DNA of 64,000 nt from Candidatus Bathyarchaeota archaeon (GTDB lineage: Archaea; Thermoproteota; Bathyarchaeia; Bathyarchaeales; SOJC01). Below the pieces are notes generated by a model. The model was not told the DNA's origin. It made no database searches and saw only the letters and a program-made list of their open reading frames with translations. Position numbers and translations under genes: made by a program. The DNA is taken from assembly GCA_020354575.1 (NCBI GenBank), contig CP070649.1:1401098-1465097 (forward strand), given 5' to 3'. Below are positions 7,774-16,605 of the stretch, in pieces. Each line of letters begins with the position of its first letter. Position 1 is the stretch's first letter.

Positions 7774-10380
7774 TCAACGCAGATTATTGGATGCCGTTAA
7801 CATTTTCTTCACCAAGTAATTCGCATTTACTTCAGTAATCCCAAGTTCCTTGGCTATTCCGGCAGCATTTTCACCAAAATTTCCAATAAGATTTCGCAGA
7901 TCATCTTCTAACTCGTCTATAACCAAAATCGTCTCAATGACCTTATCTGGGTTTACCCCAATTGAATCCAGATGTATCACTAGAAATTTTATGAAATCCT
8001 TTCCTAAATCGCTTGGTGCTTGCCCACAAATCCCCACAGACCGTATTGGATCTACAGTATGAGCACCTTCACAAAGCATCTCAATGGCTTTCTTCACAGC
8101 GGGATTTGATTCATCAAATTCCCACGCAAGAATCTCAGAATCTCGATCGATCGCTAATGTTAACTGAGTCAAGTCATTGCTTCCTATGCTGAAGCCATCA
8201 CAATATTCAGCGAATTTTTGGGGCGTAAAACAAATGCTTGGAACTTCTGCCATAAATATGATTCTAGGCACTTGCAACTTATTTTCGATAAAAACCCTTT
8301 TGATTCGATTAACGACCTTCTCAGCTTCATCAGTGGTTCTAACAAAAGGAACCATTGGAATAGCATTGACTAGATTTAGTTTATGAACCATGGCAAAAGC
8401 TTTCAACTCTAAATCAAAAGCTTCAGCAAATAGTTCGCTTACGTATCTTGATGCCCCTCTGAACCCTAGCATCGGGTTATTCTCAATAAACTCCAATTGA
8501 ATTTCGTTAACCTGTATTTTTGTGGAACCACAGATGGGACATTTGTTTTGACTCGATAAAGCCAAGCTCTTGCCACAATCACAAACTATCTCATAGTGCA
8601 ATGCTCCAGATAAGGAAGAATACTCGTTCGTTTTAAAATCACTAAACCTTACGATAATATCCCTCGGATAAAAGGCGGATGCAATTATTGAAATGCCTGT
8701 TTTGAGTCTTTCCACATACTCTTGAGAGAGAGATTGTATGCTCGGATATTTCTGTCTGATGTCATCAGCCCACCTCTCGTAGCCAAGTCTGTCAGCCTTT
8801 AACGCAAAGACTGGATGCATATCTGCACCTGCAACTATGAATTCTATTCTCACTAAGGAGCTACCCTCTGTGGGCAACTGACTTACTTTCAAGGCTTCAT
8901 TCGGAGAACCTATGTTGACCATTACCTTGGTGGCAAGCTTTGGTATCTCTTTTAGTTCTGATTCTTGAACTTCGATTGGTAAGATCGTATCGTAGACCTT
9001 AGCTTCGCCCGATGCGCAATCCAGAGTAATCTTATCACCATCGTTTAGTTTGAGAGCACCGGAGACACTCACTGCACAAGGTATCCCCCTTTCTCTTGAA
9101 ACGATAGCGGCATGGGAAGTTCTATTACCCCTTTCACATATTATCCCTGAGACCTTATCTAAACTCATGATAATTTCCCAATCAGGAGTAGTCATTGATG
9201 TCACAAGGATTGGTTTTTCCCCTTTTTTATTGAAGGCTTCGACCTCAGTCTTTGCTTCAGTATGATCCCTAGCTTTGACCACTAAACCTGATGCGATTTT
9301 TGTGCCAACCGCTATCCCTTTGAGAATTGGCTTTGTCTTTGGTTCTTCTTTGAGTTTAAATAAGGTCAATGTTGTTCTCGTTGCATGAACGGTTTCCGGT
9401 CGGGCTTGGGTAACGAATACTTTGCCTTTTTCTACTGCAAATTCGATGTCCATGGGTTTATCGTATGCTTCTTCAATTTTTGAAGTGTAATCGGCAACTT
9501 GTTTTGCTTCGTCCCTTGTTAGAACTCTTGGGTCATTGGCTTTTACAGGAACTTCCTTGTTCGTCCTTGTCTTTGAGTCGAAGACAAGCATTTCTTTTTG
9601 TGGGTCCAACGGAGGCATTGTGCCAAGTAATTTGACGTCGGGCTTCTTGGCAAATGCTGTCCAAGAAGCATTCTCTTTTCCTTGAACGATCATCTCGCCT
9701 AAACCATAGACCGCTTGAATGACACCAGTATTCCTGTTGCCGGTATCGGGATCAATGGAAAAAGCAACTCCTGCTTTCTCAGAATCCACCATGACTTGAA
9801 TTATAACCGCAATAATTCCTTCTTTGACGAGGGCCGCTTCAGAAATAGGCAGGAGGCCCCTTTTCCTCAGATTGTCTCTGTAGTCAACAACTCGCCAGCC
9901 AAAGGCAGACGCGATACATTTCAACACATACTTGATTATCGATGCATCAAGGGGCACGTTTAGATAGGTCTCGAATTGCCCCGCAAAGGCAGCTGTCGGC
10001 AAATCTTCAGTTACACCTGAACTTCTGACCGCAACTCGAAATCTTTCCGAATGTTCTCTCATTTGACGTATCTGTTCAGTAAGAGTGTCAAGGAGCTCTC
10101 GTGGCACCTCCATGGTCTCAATTTTTCTTCGCAGCTTGGCAGCAATTCCTTCTGCTGTCTCCTCATCTGCAATAGATAGCTTTTCATCCAATTCTTCGGC
10201 TAATTTCATAATCTCTTTGTTGTTAAGCAAGGTTTTGGAGAATTCTGTGGTTGCTATTATTGCATGAGGAACATTTTTCTCGCCAATAATTTTGACTAAT
10301 TTGGCAAGGTTAGCACCCTTTCCGCCAGTCACTTTTCCACTTGAGGCAGTGGGTGCATTAATATCTACAACCAAATCCAT
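7774..10380 (-). CDS. ppsA: Phosphoenolpyruvate synthase (pyruvate, water dikinase) with inserted zinc knuckle
   Basis: An 868-residue three-domain enzyme converting pyruvate and ATP to PEP, AMP and phosphate for gluconeogenesis. The N-terminal ATP-grasp domain starts with VTGGKGANLAKL. The swivelling domain has GNRTSHAAIVSRERG with the phosphorylated His at 423. The TIM-barrel PEP-binding domain has NPMLGFRGASRY, SIGSNDLTQLTLA and VGICGQAPSD with the catalytic Cys at 785. Between SDFKTNEY and NPMLGFRG, where bacterial homologs have only a short linker, there is an insertion with Cys 600, 602, 614 and 617 resembling a zinc knuckle. All catalytic residues looked for are intact. It is a stand-alone gene on the minus strand. 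Confidence 0.96.
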   Translation of the reverse strand: MDLVVDINAPTASSGKVTGGKGANLAKLVKIIGEKNVPHAIIATTEFSKTLLNNKEIMKLAEELDEKLSIADEETAEGIAAKLRRKIETMEVPRELLDTLTEQIRQMREHSERFRVAVRSSGVTEDLPTAAFAGQFETYLNVPLDASIIKYVLKCIASAFGWRVVDYRDNLRKRGLLPISEAALVKEGIIAVIIQVMVDSEKAGVAFSIDPDTGNRNTGVIQAVYGLGEMIVQGKENASWTAFAKKPDVKLLGTMPPLDPQKEMLVFDSKTRTNKEVPVKANDPRVLTRDEAKQVADYTSKIEEAYDKPMDIEFAVEKGKVFVTQARPETVHATRTTLTLFKLKEEPKTKPILKGIAVGTKIASGLVVKARDHTEAKTEVEAFNKKGEKPILVTSMTTPDWEIIMSLDKVSGIICERGNRTSHAAIVSRERGIPCAVSVSGALKLNDGDKITLDCASGEAKVYDTILPIEVQESELKEIPKLATKVMVNIGSPNEALKVSQLPTEGSSLVRIEFIVAGADMHPVFALKADRLGYERWADDIRQKYPSIQSLSQEYVERLKTGISIIASAFYPRDIIVRFSDFKTNEYSSLSGALHYEIVCDCGKSLALSSQNKCPICGSTKIQVNEIQLEFIENNPMLGFRGASRYVSELFAEAFDLELKAFAMVHKLNLVNAIPMVPFVRTTDEAEKVVNRIKRVFIENKLQVPRIIFMAEVPSICFTPQKFAEYCDGFSIGSNDLTQLTLAIDRDSEILAWEFDESNPAVKKAIEMLCEGAHTVDPIRSVGICGQAPSDLGKDFIKFLVIHLDSIGVNPDKVIETILVIDELEDDLRNLIGNFGENAAGIAKELGITEVNANYLVKKMLTASNNLR

Positions 10381-10546
10381 TTTTCATCACGATGAATTCC
10401 AAACAGATTATGCATCTGCCCTTAATTAGTTTGCTTTGGGAAAAAAGAATGGATGTGTGATAGGTTTTGGACCCGTAACATTGGAAGGTCTTAAAGGAGA
10501 CTAGGATAATGAAGGCCCATTAATAATGGATTTATCTTCAGATGCA

Positions 10547-10558
10547 TATAATTATAAA
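10547..10558 (+). promoter_or_regulatory. TATA box upstream of dph2
   Basis: TATAATTATAAA lies about 27-38 bases before the ATG at 10585. This supports 10585 over the ATG at 10564, which is too close to the TATA box to be transcribed with any leader. Confidence 0.55.
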
Positions 10559-10584
10559 CATCAATGTTGCGTGGATTCCTGTTT

Positions 10585-11592
10585 ATGAGGAAAAGTAGTT
10601 ATGATTTTGAAATAAGGAAGGTGAGAGATGAGATAATCAAGAGGGAGGCAAAAATTATTTTGATACAACTTCCCGAGGGATTGAAGTTGTATGGTCCGAA
10701 GTTAGCTGAGGTAGTTGAAAACGCGGGTGGACTCGCAATCATCCATGGAGATCCCTGTTATGGCGCTTGTGATGTAGCAACAGTTGAGGCTGAAAGATTG
10801 GGAGCTGATTTAATTATCCATTATGGCCATAGCGAAATGATGGAAAAGGAAGTAACTCCAACGCTTTTTATTGAGGCTAAGATGAAGGGTAGCATAAAGA
10901 TCGCTGTGAAAAAAGCAATACCATTAATCAAGAATTGGGGAAAAATAGGCCTAGTGACCACTGTTCAACATATCCATAAACTTGACGATGCCAGAAGAGT
11001 GCTTCTGGATGCTGGTAAGGTCATCATAATAGGAGATGCTGGACGATTGAAGTATGCCGGGCAAGTTATAGGATGTGATTATAGCAACGCGAAGATAGTT
11101 TCAGCAGAAGTAGACGTTTTTCTCTTTGTTGGTGGAGGGAGATTCCATGCACTTGGTGTAGCTCTGACTACAGCAAAACCCACCATAGTCGCTGATCCTT
11201 ATGAAAAGAGAGCCTTCAGAATCGAAGATGGCTGCGAAAAAGTCTTGAAAAAACGCTGGGCAACCATCCATGAGGCTGGAAAATCAAAAAACTTCGGAAT
11301 ATTAATAGGGCTTAAAACAAGACAAAAAAGGCTAGACAAAGCCTTAACACTGAAGAGCCTATTGGAAAAAGCAGGGAAAAAAGGCACGCTAATTGCTTTA
11401 AAAGAAATCACTCCAGAAGCATTAATGCAGTTTTCAACTTTGGACGCCTTCATAAACACAGCTTGTCCTAGACTAGCCCTAGATAATTCGAGGAACTTTC
11501 ACAAACCTTTACTTAATTCCAATGAAGCGCTTGTAATTTTAGGTAAGGTAACCTGGGAAGAATTATGCGAAAAAGGTTGGTTCGAAAATTAG
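10585..11592 (+). CDS. dph2: Diphthamide biosynthesis enzyme Dph2 (archaeal Dph1/Dph2)
   Basis: A 335-residue archaeal Dph2, the noncanonical radical-SAM enzyme that transfers 3-amino-3-carboxypropyl from SAM to a histidine of elongation factor 2. One Cys in each of three repeats binds the 4Fe-4S cluster: GDPCYGACDVA near residue 54, VIGCDYSNA near 163 and NTACPRLALDN near 292. The domain sequence and length are typical. The start at 10585 is chosen from the TATA spacing. The end overlaps the next gene by 28 bases, so the two are translationally linked. Confidence 0.93.
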   Translation: MRKSSYDFEIRKVRDEIIKREAKIILIQLPEGLKLYGPKLAEVVENAGGLAIIHGDPCYGACDVATVEAERLGADLIIHYGHSEMMEKEVTPTLFIEAKMKGSIKIAVKKAIPLIKNWGKIGLVTTVQHIHKLDDARRVLLDAGKVIIIGDAGRLKYAGQVIGCDYSNAKIVSAEVDVFLFVGGGRFHALGVALTTAKPTIVADPYEKRAFRIEDGCEKVLKKRWATIHEAGKSKNFGILIGLKTRQKRLDKALTLKSLLEKAGKKGTLIALKEITPEALMQFSTLDAFINTACPRLALDNSRNFHKPLLNSNEALVILGKVTWEELCEKGWFEN

Positions 11593-12248
11593 ATTTGGAA
11601 AGGGCTCTTGCAAAGATTAAACCACACACCACTCCTAGCGCCTATTTGGAGCAGTACACGATAACACCTGAAGTTGCTGCAGAATTATTATTCATAGCTG
11701 CATATGTGAACGACGACATAATAGACAAAACTATAGTAGATCTAGGCTGTGGAACAGGGAGACTGGCAATTGGAAGCGCCCTTCTGGGAGCAAAAGGAGT
11801 TGTAGGTGTGGATATCGATAAAGACGCATTAGATATTGCATCTAAGAATGCAAAAATATTAGGAGTAAAGAAAAAGACCCAATGGATAACCGCTGATATA
11901 AATGCCATTCGAGGAACGTTCGATACAGTTGTGCAAAACCCTCCATTTGGAGTGCAAAAAAGAAAAGCTGACAGAAAGTTTCTAGTCAAAGCTCTAAAAA
12001 TTAGCCGCCGCATTTATTCATTGCATAAAAGTAGCGAGGAATACTATGGAAGCAAAGGACCAAGACCCCGATCACGATCCTCATTTACGTCTCCTTCTCC
12101 CTTTTTAAAGCGATTTATCGAGAAATGTGGTGGGCGCGTTATAGGCGTGTACAACATGTTTATGATCATTCCCCGCATGTTTACTTTTCATAAGAAGCGG
12201 AAGCATAAATTTCCAATTGACTTGTATGTAATCGAAAAGGTATCGTAG
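11565..12248 (+). CDS. METTL5-like rRNA adenine-N6 methyltransferase
   Basis: A 227-residue class I SAM methyltransferase. The SAM-binding loop is VDLGCGTGRLAIGSALLGA near residue 57 and the catalytic NPPF motif is VVQNPPFGVQKRKADRKFL near 125, which together with the C-terminal FIEKCGGRV segment matches archaeal and eukaryotic METTL5. METTL5 methylates one adenine of small-subunit rRNA. It overlaps dph2 by 28 bases and precedes csl4, giving an RNA/translation operon. The NPPF site supports N6-adenine rather than cytosine-C5 chemistry; the target position in this organism is inferred. Confidence 0.85.
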   Translation: MRKRLVRKLDLERALAKIKPHTTPSAYLEQYTITPEVAAELLFIAAYVNDDIIDKTIVDLGCGTGRLAIGSALLGAKGVVGVDIDKDALDIASKNAKILGVKKKTQWITADINAIRGTFDTVVQNPPFGVQKRKADRKFLVKALKISRRIYSLHKSSEEYYGSKGPRPRSRSSFTSPSPFLKRFIEKCGGRVIGVYNMFMIIPRMFTFHKKRKHKFPIDLYVIEKVS

Positions 12249-12282
12249 CTATCCTCAATCAAAAAGTTTATTGAGGAGTAAG

Positions 12283-12945
12283 ATGGAAGAGTACCAAGCA
12301 CTTTGGCTCAGTGCAGCGATTCGATCTCCGATCGCAAGCAGAGACATGGGAAGTAAACAATCATTGGTTAAATTGCTTACGAAAAGACAAAGTGGCCAAT
12401 TCGTTACCCCTGGCAATCTTTTAGGAGTAATTGAGGAATTCACGCCCGGTCAAGGCACCTATATAGAAAATGGAAGAATCTATGCGAAAGTCAGCGGTCG
12501 CACACTTCTAGATATGCAGAATAAAACAGTCTCGGTTTATCCACTTGCTCGTTTAGTAAGAATTCCCAAAATAGGCAGCATTATAACTGGCCAAGTTTCC
12601 AGCATCCAGAATAAAACGGCACACGTTCGAATATTTAAAATCGGCAAAGACTTGATATCAGGCGTGTTTTCAGGTCTACTGTACATTTCCGATGTAAGCA
12701 GATCTTATGTTGACTCTTTACACGACACCTTCAAGCCAGGAGATATCATCCGTGCGAAGGTAATTAGTGAGAAGAATCGAACTTTCCACCTCTCCACAGT
12801 TGATAAAAATCTTGGAGTTCTTTATGCTTATTGTTCTCAGTGCGGGGAGTTCTTGCAACAAAAGCGTTACAAACTGCATTGCTCTGCGTGTGGAAGGATC
12901 GAGAAAAGACGGTTTGCTGGAGATTATGGCGAAGCTGCCTTTTGA
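12283..12945 (+). CDS. csl4: Exosome subunit Csl4
   Basis: About 220 residues with the Csl4 layout: an N-terminal strand region with VTPGNLLGVIEEFTPGQGTYIENG, a central S1 domain (IGSIITGQVSSIQNKTAHVRI to the GDIIRAKVISE strand), and a C-terminal zinc ribbon with CSQCGEF and CSACGR. Csl4 caps the archaeal RNA exosome and recruits substrates and DnaG. ATG 12283 follows GAGGAG closely; a TTG at 12271 is in frame and an internal ATG also exists, so the N-terminus is uncertain by a few dozen residues. It is 14 bases before rpoL. Confidence 0.9.
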   Translation: MEEYQALWLSAAIRSPIASRDMGSKQSLVKLLTKRQSGQFVTPGNLLGVIEEFTPGQGTYIENGRIYAKVSGRTLLDMQNKTVSVYPLARLVRIPKIGSIITGQVSSIQNKTAHVRIFKIGKDLISGVFSGLLYISDVSRSYVDSLHDTFKPGDIIRAKVISEKNRTFHLSTVDKNLGVLYAYCSQCGEFLQQKRYKLHCSACGRIEKRRFAGDYGEAAF

Positions 12946-12959
12946 AAGGGAGGATAAAG

Positions 12960-13262
12960 ATGAAGGTCAGAGTTTTGAATATGACAAAAAATGAATTAAA
13001 AATAGAAATTGAGGGAGAAGGACATACCTTCTGCAATGTTATTCAAAAGGCACTTATCAAGGATAAGAGAGTTGAAATAGCAGGTTATGATATTCCTCAT
13101 CCTTTAACTTCAAGTCCTTTGATATATATTCGCACAAAAGGACAAAGCAAACCGACAAAAGTACTTGACGATGCTACAAAAGCGGTACACAAGGATAGCA
13201 AAACGTTTAGAGCAGCATTTAGTAAGGCTTTGAAAGAATGGAACAAGAAGCGGCAGTCATAA
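12960..13262 (+). CDS. rpoL: DNA-directed RNA polymerase subunit L
   Basis: The 100-residue protein starting MKVRVLNMTKNELKIEIEGE is archaeal RpoL/Rpb11. The assembly motif is GEGHTFCNVIQKAL, followed by VEIAGYDIPHPLTSSPLIYIRT. It dimerises with subunit D in the RNA polymerase assembly platform. The open frame extends upstream into csl4, but GGGAGG seven bases before the ATG at 12960 fixes the start. The last six bases overlap, tail to tail, the RNase III-like gene on the other strand. Confidence 0.95.
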   Translation: MKVRVLNMTKNELKIEIEGEGHTFCNVIQKALIKDKRVEIAGYDIPHPLTSSPLIYIRTKGQSKPTKVLDDATKAVHKDSKTFRAAFSKALKEWNKKRQS

Positions 13263-13664
13263 TCTGAGTTTTTTCTCTGCCTTTGAAAGAAGAGCGCAAA
13301 AGGCTTTTGTTGCGTCTTTGTATCCTACCAATATAGACATACTTTCTGTTATTGTAGTCAGACCCTGCAACCAAACGTAAACCAATAGCGCTTCAGCAGA
13401 ATCTGCCTGTTTGTGCCGATCTATTCTTGAAGGCAGGAATTCCCTTAATCCTGCTTGTTTTAATGCTTCTGAAAGCAGATGACTATTAGCCTTCACTCCT
13501 ATTGGCTTCCTTTTCGCTATTGAAAGGTAAAGGGAGTATAGTAGATTAGTGTAAGCGTCACCAAGAGCTGCAAGATTATGATCTGTCAAAACCTCTTTGA
13601 TTGTTTCATGGGTTGGTGCAAAAGAAAATCTGATGTTTTGCCTTGGATTTGGCATATTGCTCAT
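13257..13664 (-). CDS. Small RNase III-like domain protein
   Basis: A 135-residue protein resembling a single RNase III domain without the double-stranded RNA-binding domain. The segment LAALGDAYTNLLYSLYLS corresponds to the signature helix (usually ERLEFLGDA), SHLLSEALKQAGL to the middle helix, and DSAEALLVYVWLQG to the second catalytic helix (usually D-x-x-E-A). The signature Glu-Phe-Leu is degenerate, so nuclease activity is uncertain. A TATA-like ATTATTATAGG lies about 22-30 bases upstream, which suggests a leaderless message. It is convergent with rpoL. Archaea often have such mini-III-like proteins; the assignment is by pattern only. Confidence 0.65.
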   Translation of the reverse strand: MSNMPNPRQNIRFSFAPTHETIKEVLTDHNLAALGDAYTNLLYSLYLSIAKRKPIGVKANSHLLSEALKQAGLREFLPSRIDRHKQADSAEALLVYVWLQGLTTITESMSILVGYKDATKAFCALLSKAEKKLRL

Positions 13665-13732
13665 CGATGCTGATATCCTCTTCGCCTATAATAATCCTTA
13701 TTTGACTTTACATTCAATGGTAAAAGGGCGTT

Positions 13733-14329
13733 ATGGTGAAAGGTAAGAAATTCCGTACTGTGAAACCTGAAATTAGAGTAATCGGCATCGATGATGGTTT
13801 CTTTGAACCCCATACAAGAGGGAAATGTGATGTTGTAGGAGTTGTTTTCAGAGGGGGATGCTGGCTTGATGGAGTTATGCGGACAAGCATTGAGATCGAT
13901 GGAATGGATGCCACAGAAAGAATTGCAGACATGATCATGCATTCACCTCATTTCGGACAGCTAAGGATCATTATGTTGGATGGCGTCACTTTTGCAGGGT
14001 TTAATATCGTCGATACTTCAGCGCTATTTGAAACGACAAAACTTCCTGTGATCGCAATTACACGAGAAAAACCGAATTTGGGAAATATTCGACATGCATT
14101 GGAGAATTTGACTTTTGCAGCAGAGAGATGGAAGATGATCAATAGTGAGAAGAAGATTGTCGAGGTTCCTGTTTCTGAAAAGAAAGCAATTTTCATGCAA
14201 GTGACAGGACTCGAGGAGGAGGATGCTAAAAGAATTGTCTCGCTTACTTCTACGCGCAGCAACATTCCGGAGGCACTGCGAGTAGCACATCTAATTGCCA
14301 CAGGACTGACTGTGCCTAATAGGAATTAG
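13733..14329 (+). CDS. DUF99 (UPF0215) endonuclease V-like protein
   Basis: A 198-residue member of the archaeal DUF99 family, which shares the RNase H-like fold of endonuclease V. Visible are VIGIDDGFFEP near residue 16 (an acidic active-site strand), CDVVGVVFRGG near 32, IIMLDGVTFAGFNIVD near 80 and LPVIAITREKPN near 105. A nuclease role on deaminated nucleic acid is suggested by fold; I know of no firm biological role. It is divergent from the RNase III-like gene and lies 70 bases before transcription factor S. Confidence 0.85.
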   Translation: MVKGKKFRTVKPEIRVIGIDDGFFEPHTRGKCDVVGVVFRGGCWLDGVMRTSIEIDGMDATERIADMIMHSPHFGQLRIIMLDGVTFAGFNIVDTSALFETTKLPVIAITREKPNLGNIRHALENLTFAAERWKMINSEKKIVEVPVSEKKAIFMQVTGLEEEDAKRIVSLTSTRSNIPEALRVAHLIATGLTVPNRN

Positions 14330-14347
14330 GAATCCCAAATAAGAAAA

Positions 14348-14357
14348 ACTTTTTAAG
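14348..14357 (+). promoter_or_regulatory. TATA box upstream of tfs
   Basis: ACTTTTTAAG occurs about 43-52 bases before the ATG of transcription factor S and just after the DUF99 stop codon, so it probably drives tfs separately. A purine-rich stretch between it and the gene could contain the ribosome binding site. Confidence 0.45.
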
Positions 14358-14399
14358 CGTCGGTTGGGAGGGGGAAGAGACAGATATGGTGGAAGACCC

Positions 14400-14747
14400 A
14401 TGGAATTTTGTCCAAAGTGTGGTAAGAGGCTAGTACCTAAGAAGCAGAAAGGAAAGAACGTCGTTTGGGTTTGTTCAAAGTGTGGTTTTAGGAGAAAAGT
14501 GGAGGGAGAAGATAAGGCCGTCGTTCCTCTCGTTGTCAAGAACTCCGAACCATTTGAAGAACCTATTGCCGTGATTGGCAAGAAAGAGCAAAAGTTGCGA
14601 ACTTTGCCCACCGTGAGAATAGAATGCCCGAAGTGTGGGAATAATTTGGCTTTTGCTTGGCAAGTGCAGACACGAGGAAGCGACGAATCCTCAACTCAAT
14701 TTTTCAGATGCACCAAATGTAATTTCACGTTTAGAGAATATACTTAG
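14400..14747 (+). CDS. tfs: Transcription elongation factor S (TFS)
   Basis: A 115-residue protein with two zinc ribbons, starting MEFCPKCGKRLVPKK. The N-terminal ribbon has CPKC and CSKC. The C-terminal ribbon has CPKCGNN and CTKCNFTFREYT and contains the Asp-Glu tip (GSDESSTQFF) that enters the RNA polymerase secondary channel to stimulate transcript cleavage. This is the archaeal TFIIS-C/RpoM-like factor and its catalytic pair is present. The frame is open to 14364, but the family begins at this Met. PCNA follows 73 bases downstream. Confidence 0.94.
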   Translation: MEFCPKCGKRLVPKKQKGKNVVWVCSKCGFRRKVEGEDKAVVPLVVKNSEPFEEPIAVIGKKEQKLRTLPTVRIECPKCGNNLAFAWQVQTRGSDESSTQFFRCTKCNFTFREYT

Positions 14748-14820
14748 TTCAGTCATTGTATACGCACGAAATCTATGAGCGCTACACTTTTATTTTCGGA
14801 GATTACACATAGCTGCATGC

Positions 14821-15603
14821 ATGCTTGTGCAAAGCAGGATAAATGCGTTGTTTAAAGTTAAAATAACTGATGCCAAGCTCCTTCGAGATATGTTTCAAGC
14901 AATAGCCATCCTTGTAGATGAAGCCACATTCAACCTTACGCCAGAATTAATTCAACTCCGTGCGATGGATCCTTCTCGCGTTGCTATGGTGGACTTCCAA
15001 TGGCCAAAGACAATTTTTGACGAATACCAATGTGACCAACCCCAAAAAATGTGCATAAATATTTCCGAGCTCCTCAAACTCCTGCGACGAACTGCTAAAG
15101 AAGAAACCATCGAATTATCTCTCAATCCAGAGAATCCCCGCCTTCAAATAGGCATCACAGGCAAATACACCCGCACTTTTCATATGCCTACGCTCGAACC
15201 CCAAGAAGAGGAAACTCCAACGCCGAAAATTACTTTTAAAACTACGGCTAAAACTACGACTGATGGTTTCCGTCAAGCCATAGAGGACGCACAACTCGTA
15301 AGCGACCACGTACGGATTGAAGCAGATGCTGAGAAATTAACCCTTCAAGCCACTGGTGATCTCATGGGGGCTACAATTGAGTTAAAGAAGGGAAGCGATG
15401 CTCTTTTAGACCTCCAGACTCAGGAGCCTGCTAAGGCTACCTTCAGTTTAAGCTATCTTGTGGAAATAATCAAAGCAGCTTCGGCTACTAGCGAAATCGC
15501 GACTCTTCAATTTGCCAATGATATGCCTATTCGGATCGACTTTCATCAACCAAAAGAGGGAAAACTCACTTTTTACCTTGCCCCCCGTATAGAAGTGGAA
15601 TAA
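14821..15603 (+). CDS. pcn: Proliferating cell nuclear antigen, DNA sliding clamp
   Basis: A 260-residue PCNA. Recognisable segments are the DAKLLRDMFQAIAIL helix near residue 18, LIQLRAMDPSRVAMVDFQW near 43 and the C-terminal PIRIDFHQPKEGKLTFYLAPRIE. It is a homotrimeric ring that tethers polymerase, ligase and nucleases to DNA. Only one copy is in this window. It lies just after tfs. The large polymerase subunit in this window ends in a PIP-box-like sequence that would dock here. Confidence 0.95.
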   Translation: MLVQSRINALFKVKITDAKLLRDMFQAIAILVDEATFNLTPELIQLRAMDPSRVAMVDFQWPKTIFDEYQCDQPQKMCINISELLKLLRRTAKEETIELSLNPENPRLQIGITGKYTRTFHMPTLEPQEEETPTPKITFKTTAKTTTDGFRQAIEDAQLVSDHVRIEADAEKLTLQATGDLMGATIELKKGSDALLDLQTQEPAKATFSLSYLVEIIKAASATSEIATLQFANDMPIRIDFHQPKEGKLTFYLAPRIEVE

Positions 15604-15676
15604 GAAACCCCACAACATAATGCTCCAATGCACAATTATTATAAACTCTTCTACATAAAGCCACTAAGCGTTACGA

Positions 15677-16501
15677 ATGTGGTCGAGTCTGTTTGACAAA
15701 GACTCGGTGACAAAAGTGGAGCAAATTACATTACCCCAAAGTGTTGTGGGTCAAGGCCCATGTACAATATCCTTAACGGATAGAATTCCAGTAAAAAGAC
15801 CAACTGCCGCAATTATGTTACCTACCTATTGTGAAGCAGATAATATTGTTAATCTAATAAGAGAGATAAAGCAGCTGAAACCAGATTCTCTAATAATCGT
15901 TATAGACGATTCTAGCCATGACGGCACAGCAGAGAGTGCACACAGACTTCAAGAAGAATATGATAATATAATGGTTTTTACAAGACCAACGAAGCTTGGA
16001 TTGGGAACTGCAATAACAGATGGATTCAAAATACTCCTATCTTTGAAGAACACACCGGATTACATCATTACCATGGATGCTGACTACTCTCATGATCCAC
16101 ATGCAATACCAAGACTCCTTGAAACCGCTGAAAAAGGCTATGATTTAGTCATTGGCAGCCGATATATAAAGGGCAGCAAGATTATTGGATGGCATATTCT
16201 ACGCTGGCTAATTAGTCGGATTGCTAATTTCATCGCATCCGCAATGGTTGGGCTAAAGATACGTGATTGCACCAGTGGTTTTAGATGTTACTCTAAGAGC
16301 TATGTAAAAAGTGTAATTGGCACGCTACATAGTCAAACCTATGAAATTCAGATAGAGACAGTCAAGCAAGCATGGACAGGCGGCTTCAAAGTTAAAGAAA
16401 TACCAATAAAATTTGAGAATAGGAAAAAAGGCAAATCAAAACTAACAAAAGCCGAGTTCAAGGGGTTTCTCTCATACGTAATCAAGACTAAGATGGAATA
16501 G
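15677..16501 (+). CDS. Polyprenol-phosphate mannosyltransferase-like GT2 enzyme
   Basis: A 274-residue family 2 glycosyltransferase resembling dolichol-phosphate mannose synthase. It has ILPTYxE-like AAIMLPTYCEADNIVNLI near residue 44, VIDDSSHDGTAESA near 74, the metal-binding MDADYSHDPHAIP near 133, GSRYIKGSKI near 158 and CTSGFRCYS near 199. It lacks the C-terminal membrane domain of longer homologs. It would transfer a sugar, probably mannose, from a GDP sugar to a polyprenyl phosphate on the inner membrane face. A TATA-like ATTATTATAAACTC lies about 35 bases upstream. It opens the glycan block that follows. Confidence 0.88.
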   Translation: MWSSLFDKDSVTKVEQITLPQSVVGQGPCTISLTDRIPVKRPTAAIMLPTYCEADNIVNLIREIKQLKPDSLIIVIDDSSHDGTAESAHRLQEEYDNIMVFTRPTKLGLGTAITDGFKILLSLKNTPDYIITMDADYSHDPHAIPRLLETAEKGYDLVIGSRYIKGSKIIGWHILRWLISRIANFIASAMVGLKIRDCTSGFRCYSKSYVKSVIGTLHSQTYEIQIETVKQAWTGGFKVKEIPIKFENRKKGKSKLTKAEFKGFLSYVIKTKME

Positions 16502-16605
16502 ATAAACAATCCCAATAAAAAGTCAGAATTATGCGTTATTTTCCCAAAATTCTTTAGTAACAGTTCACCAAAGCTATTCATCAATGTCAAACATGAGGGA
16601 TCAAC

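Noticed and set aside
13661-13942. 93- and 74-codon minus-strand frames over the DUF99 gene
   Set aside because: Shadows of the clear DUF99 coding strand.
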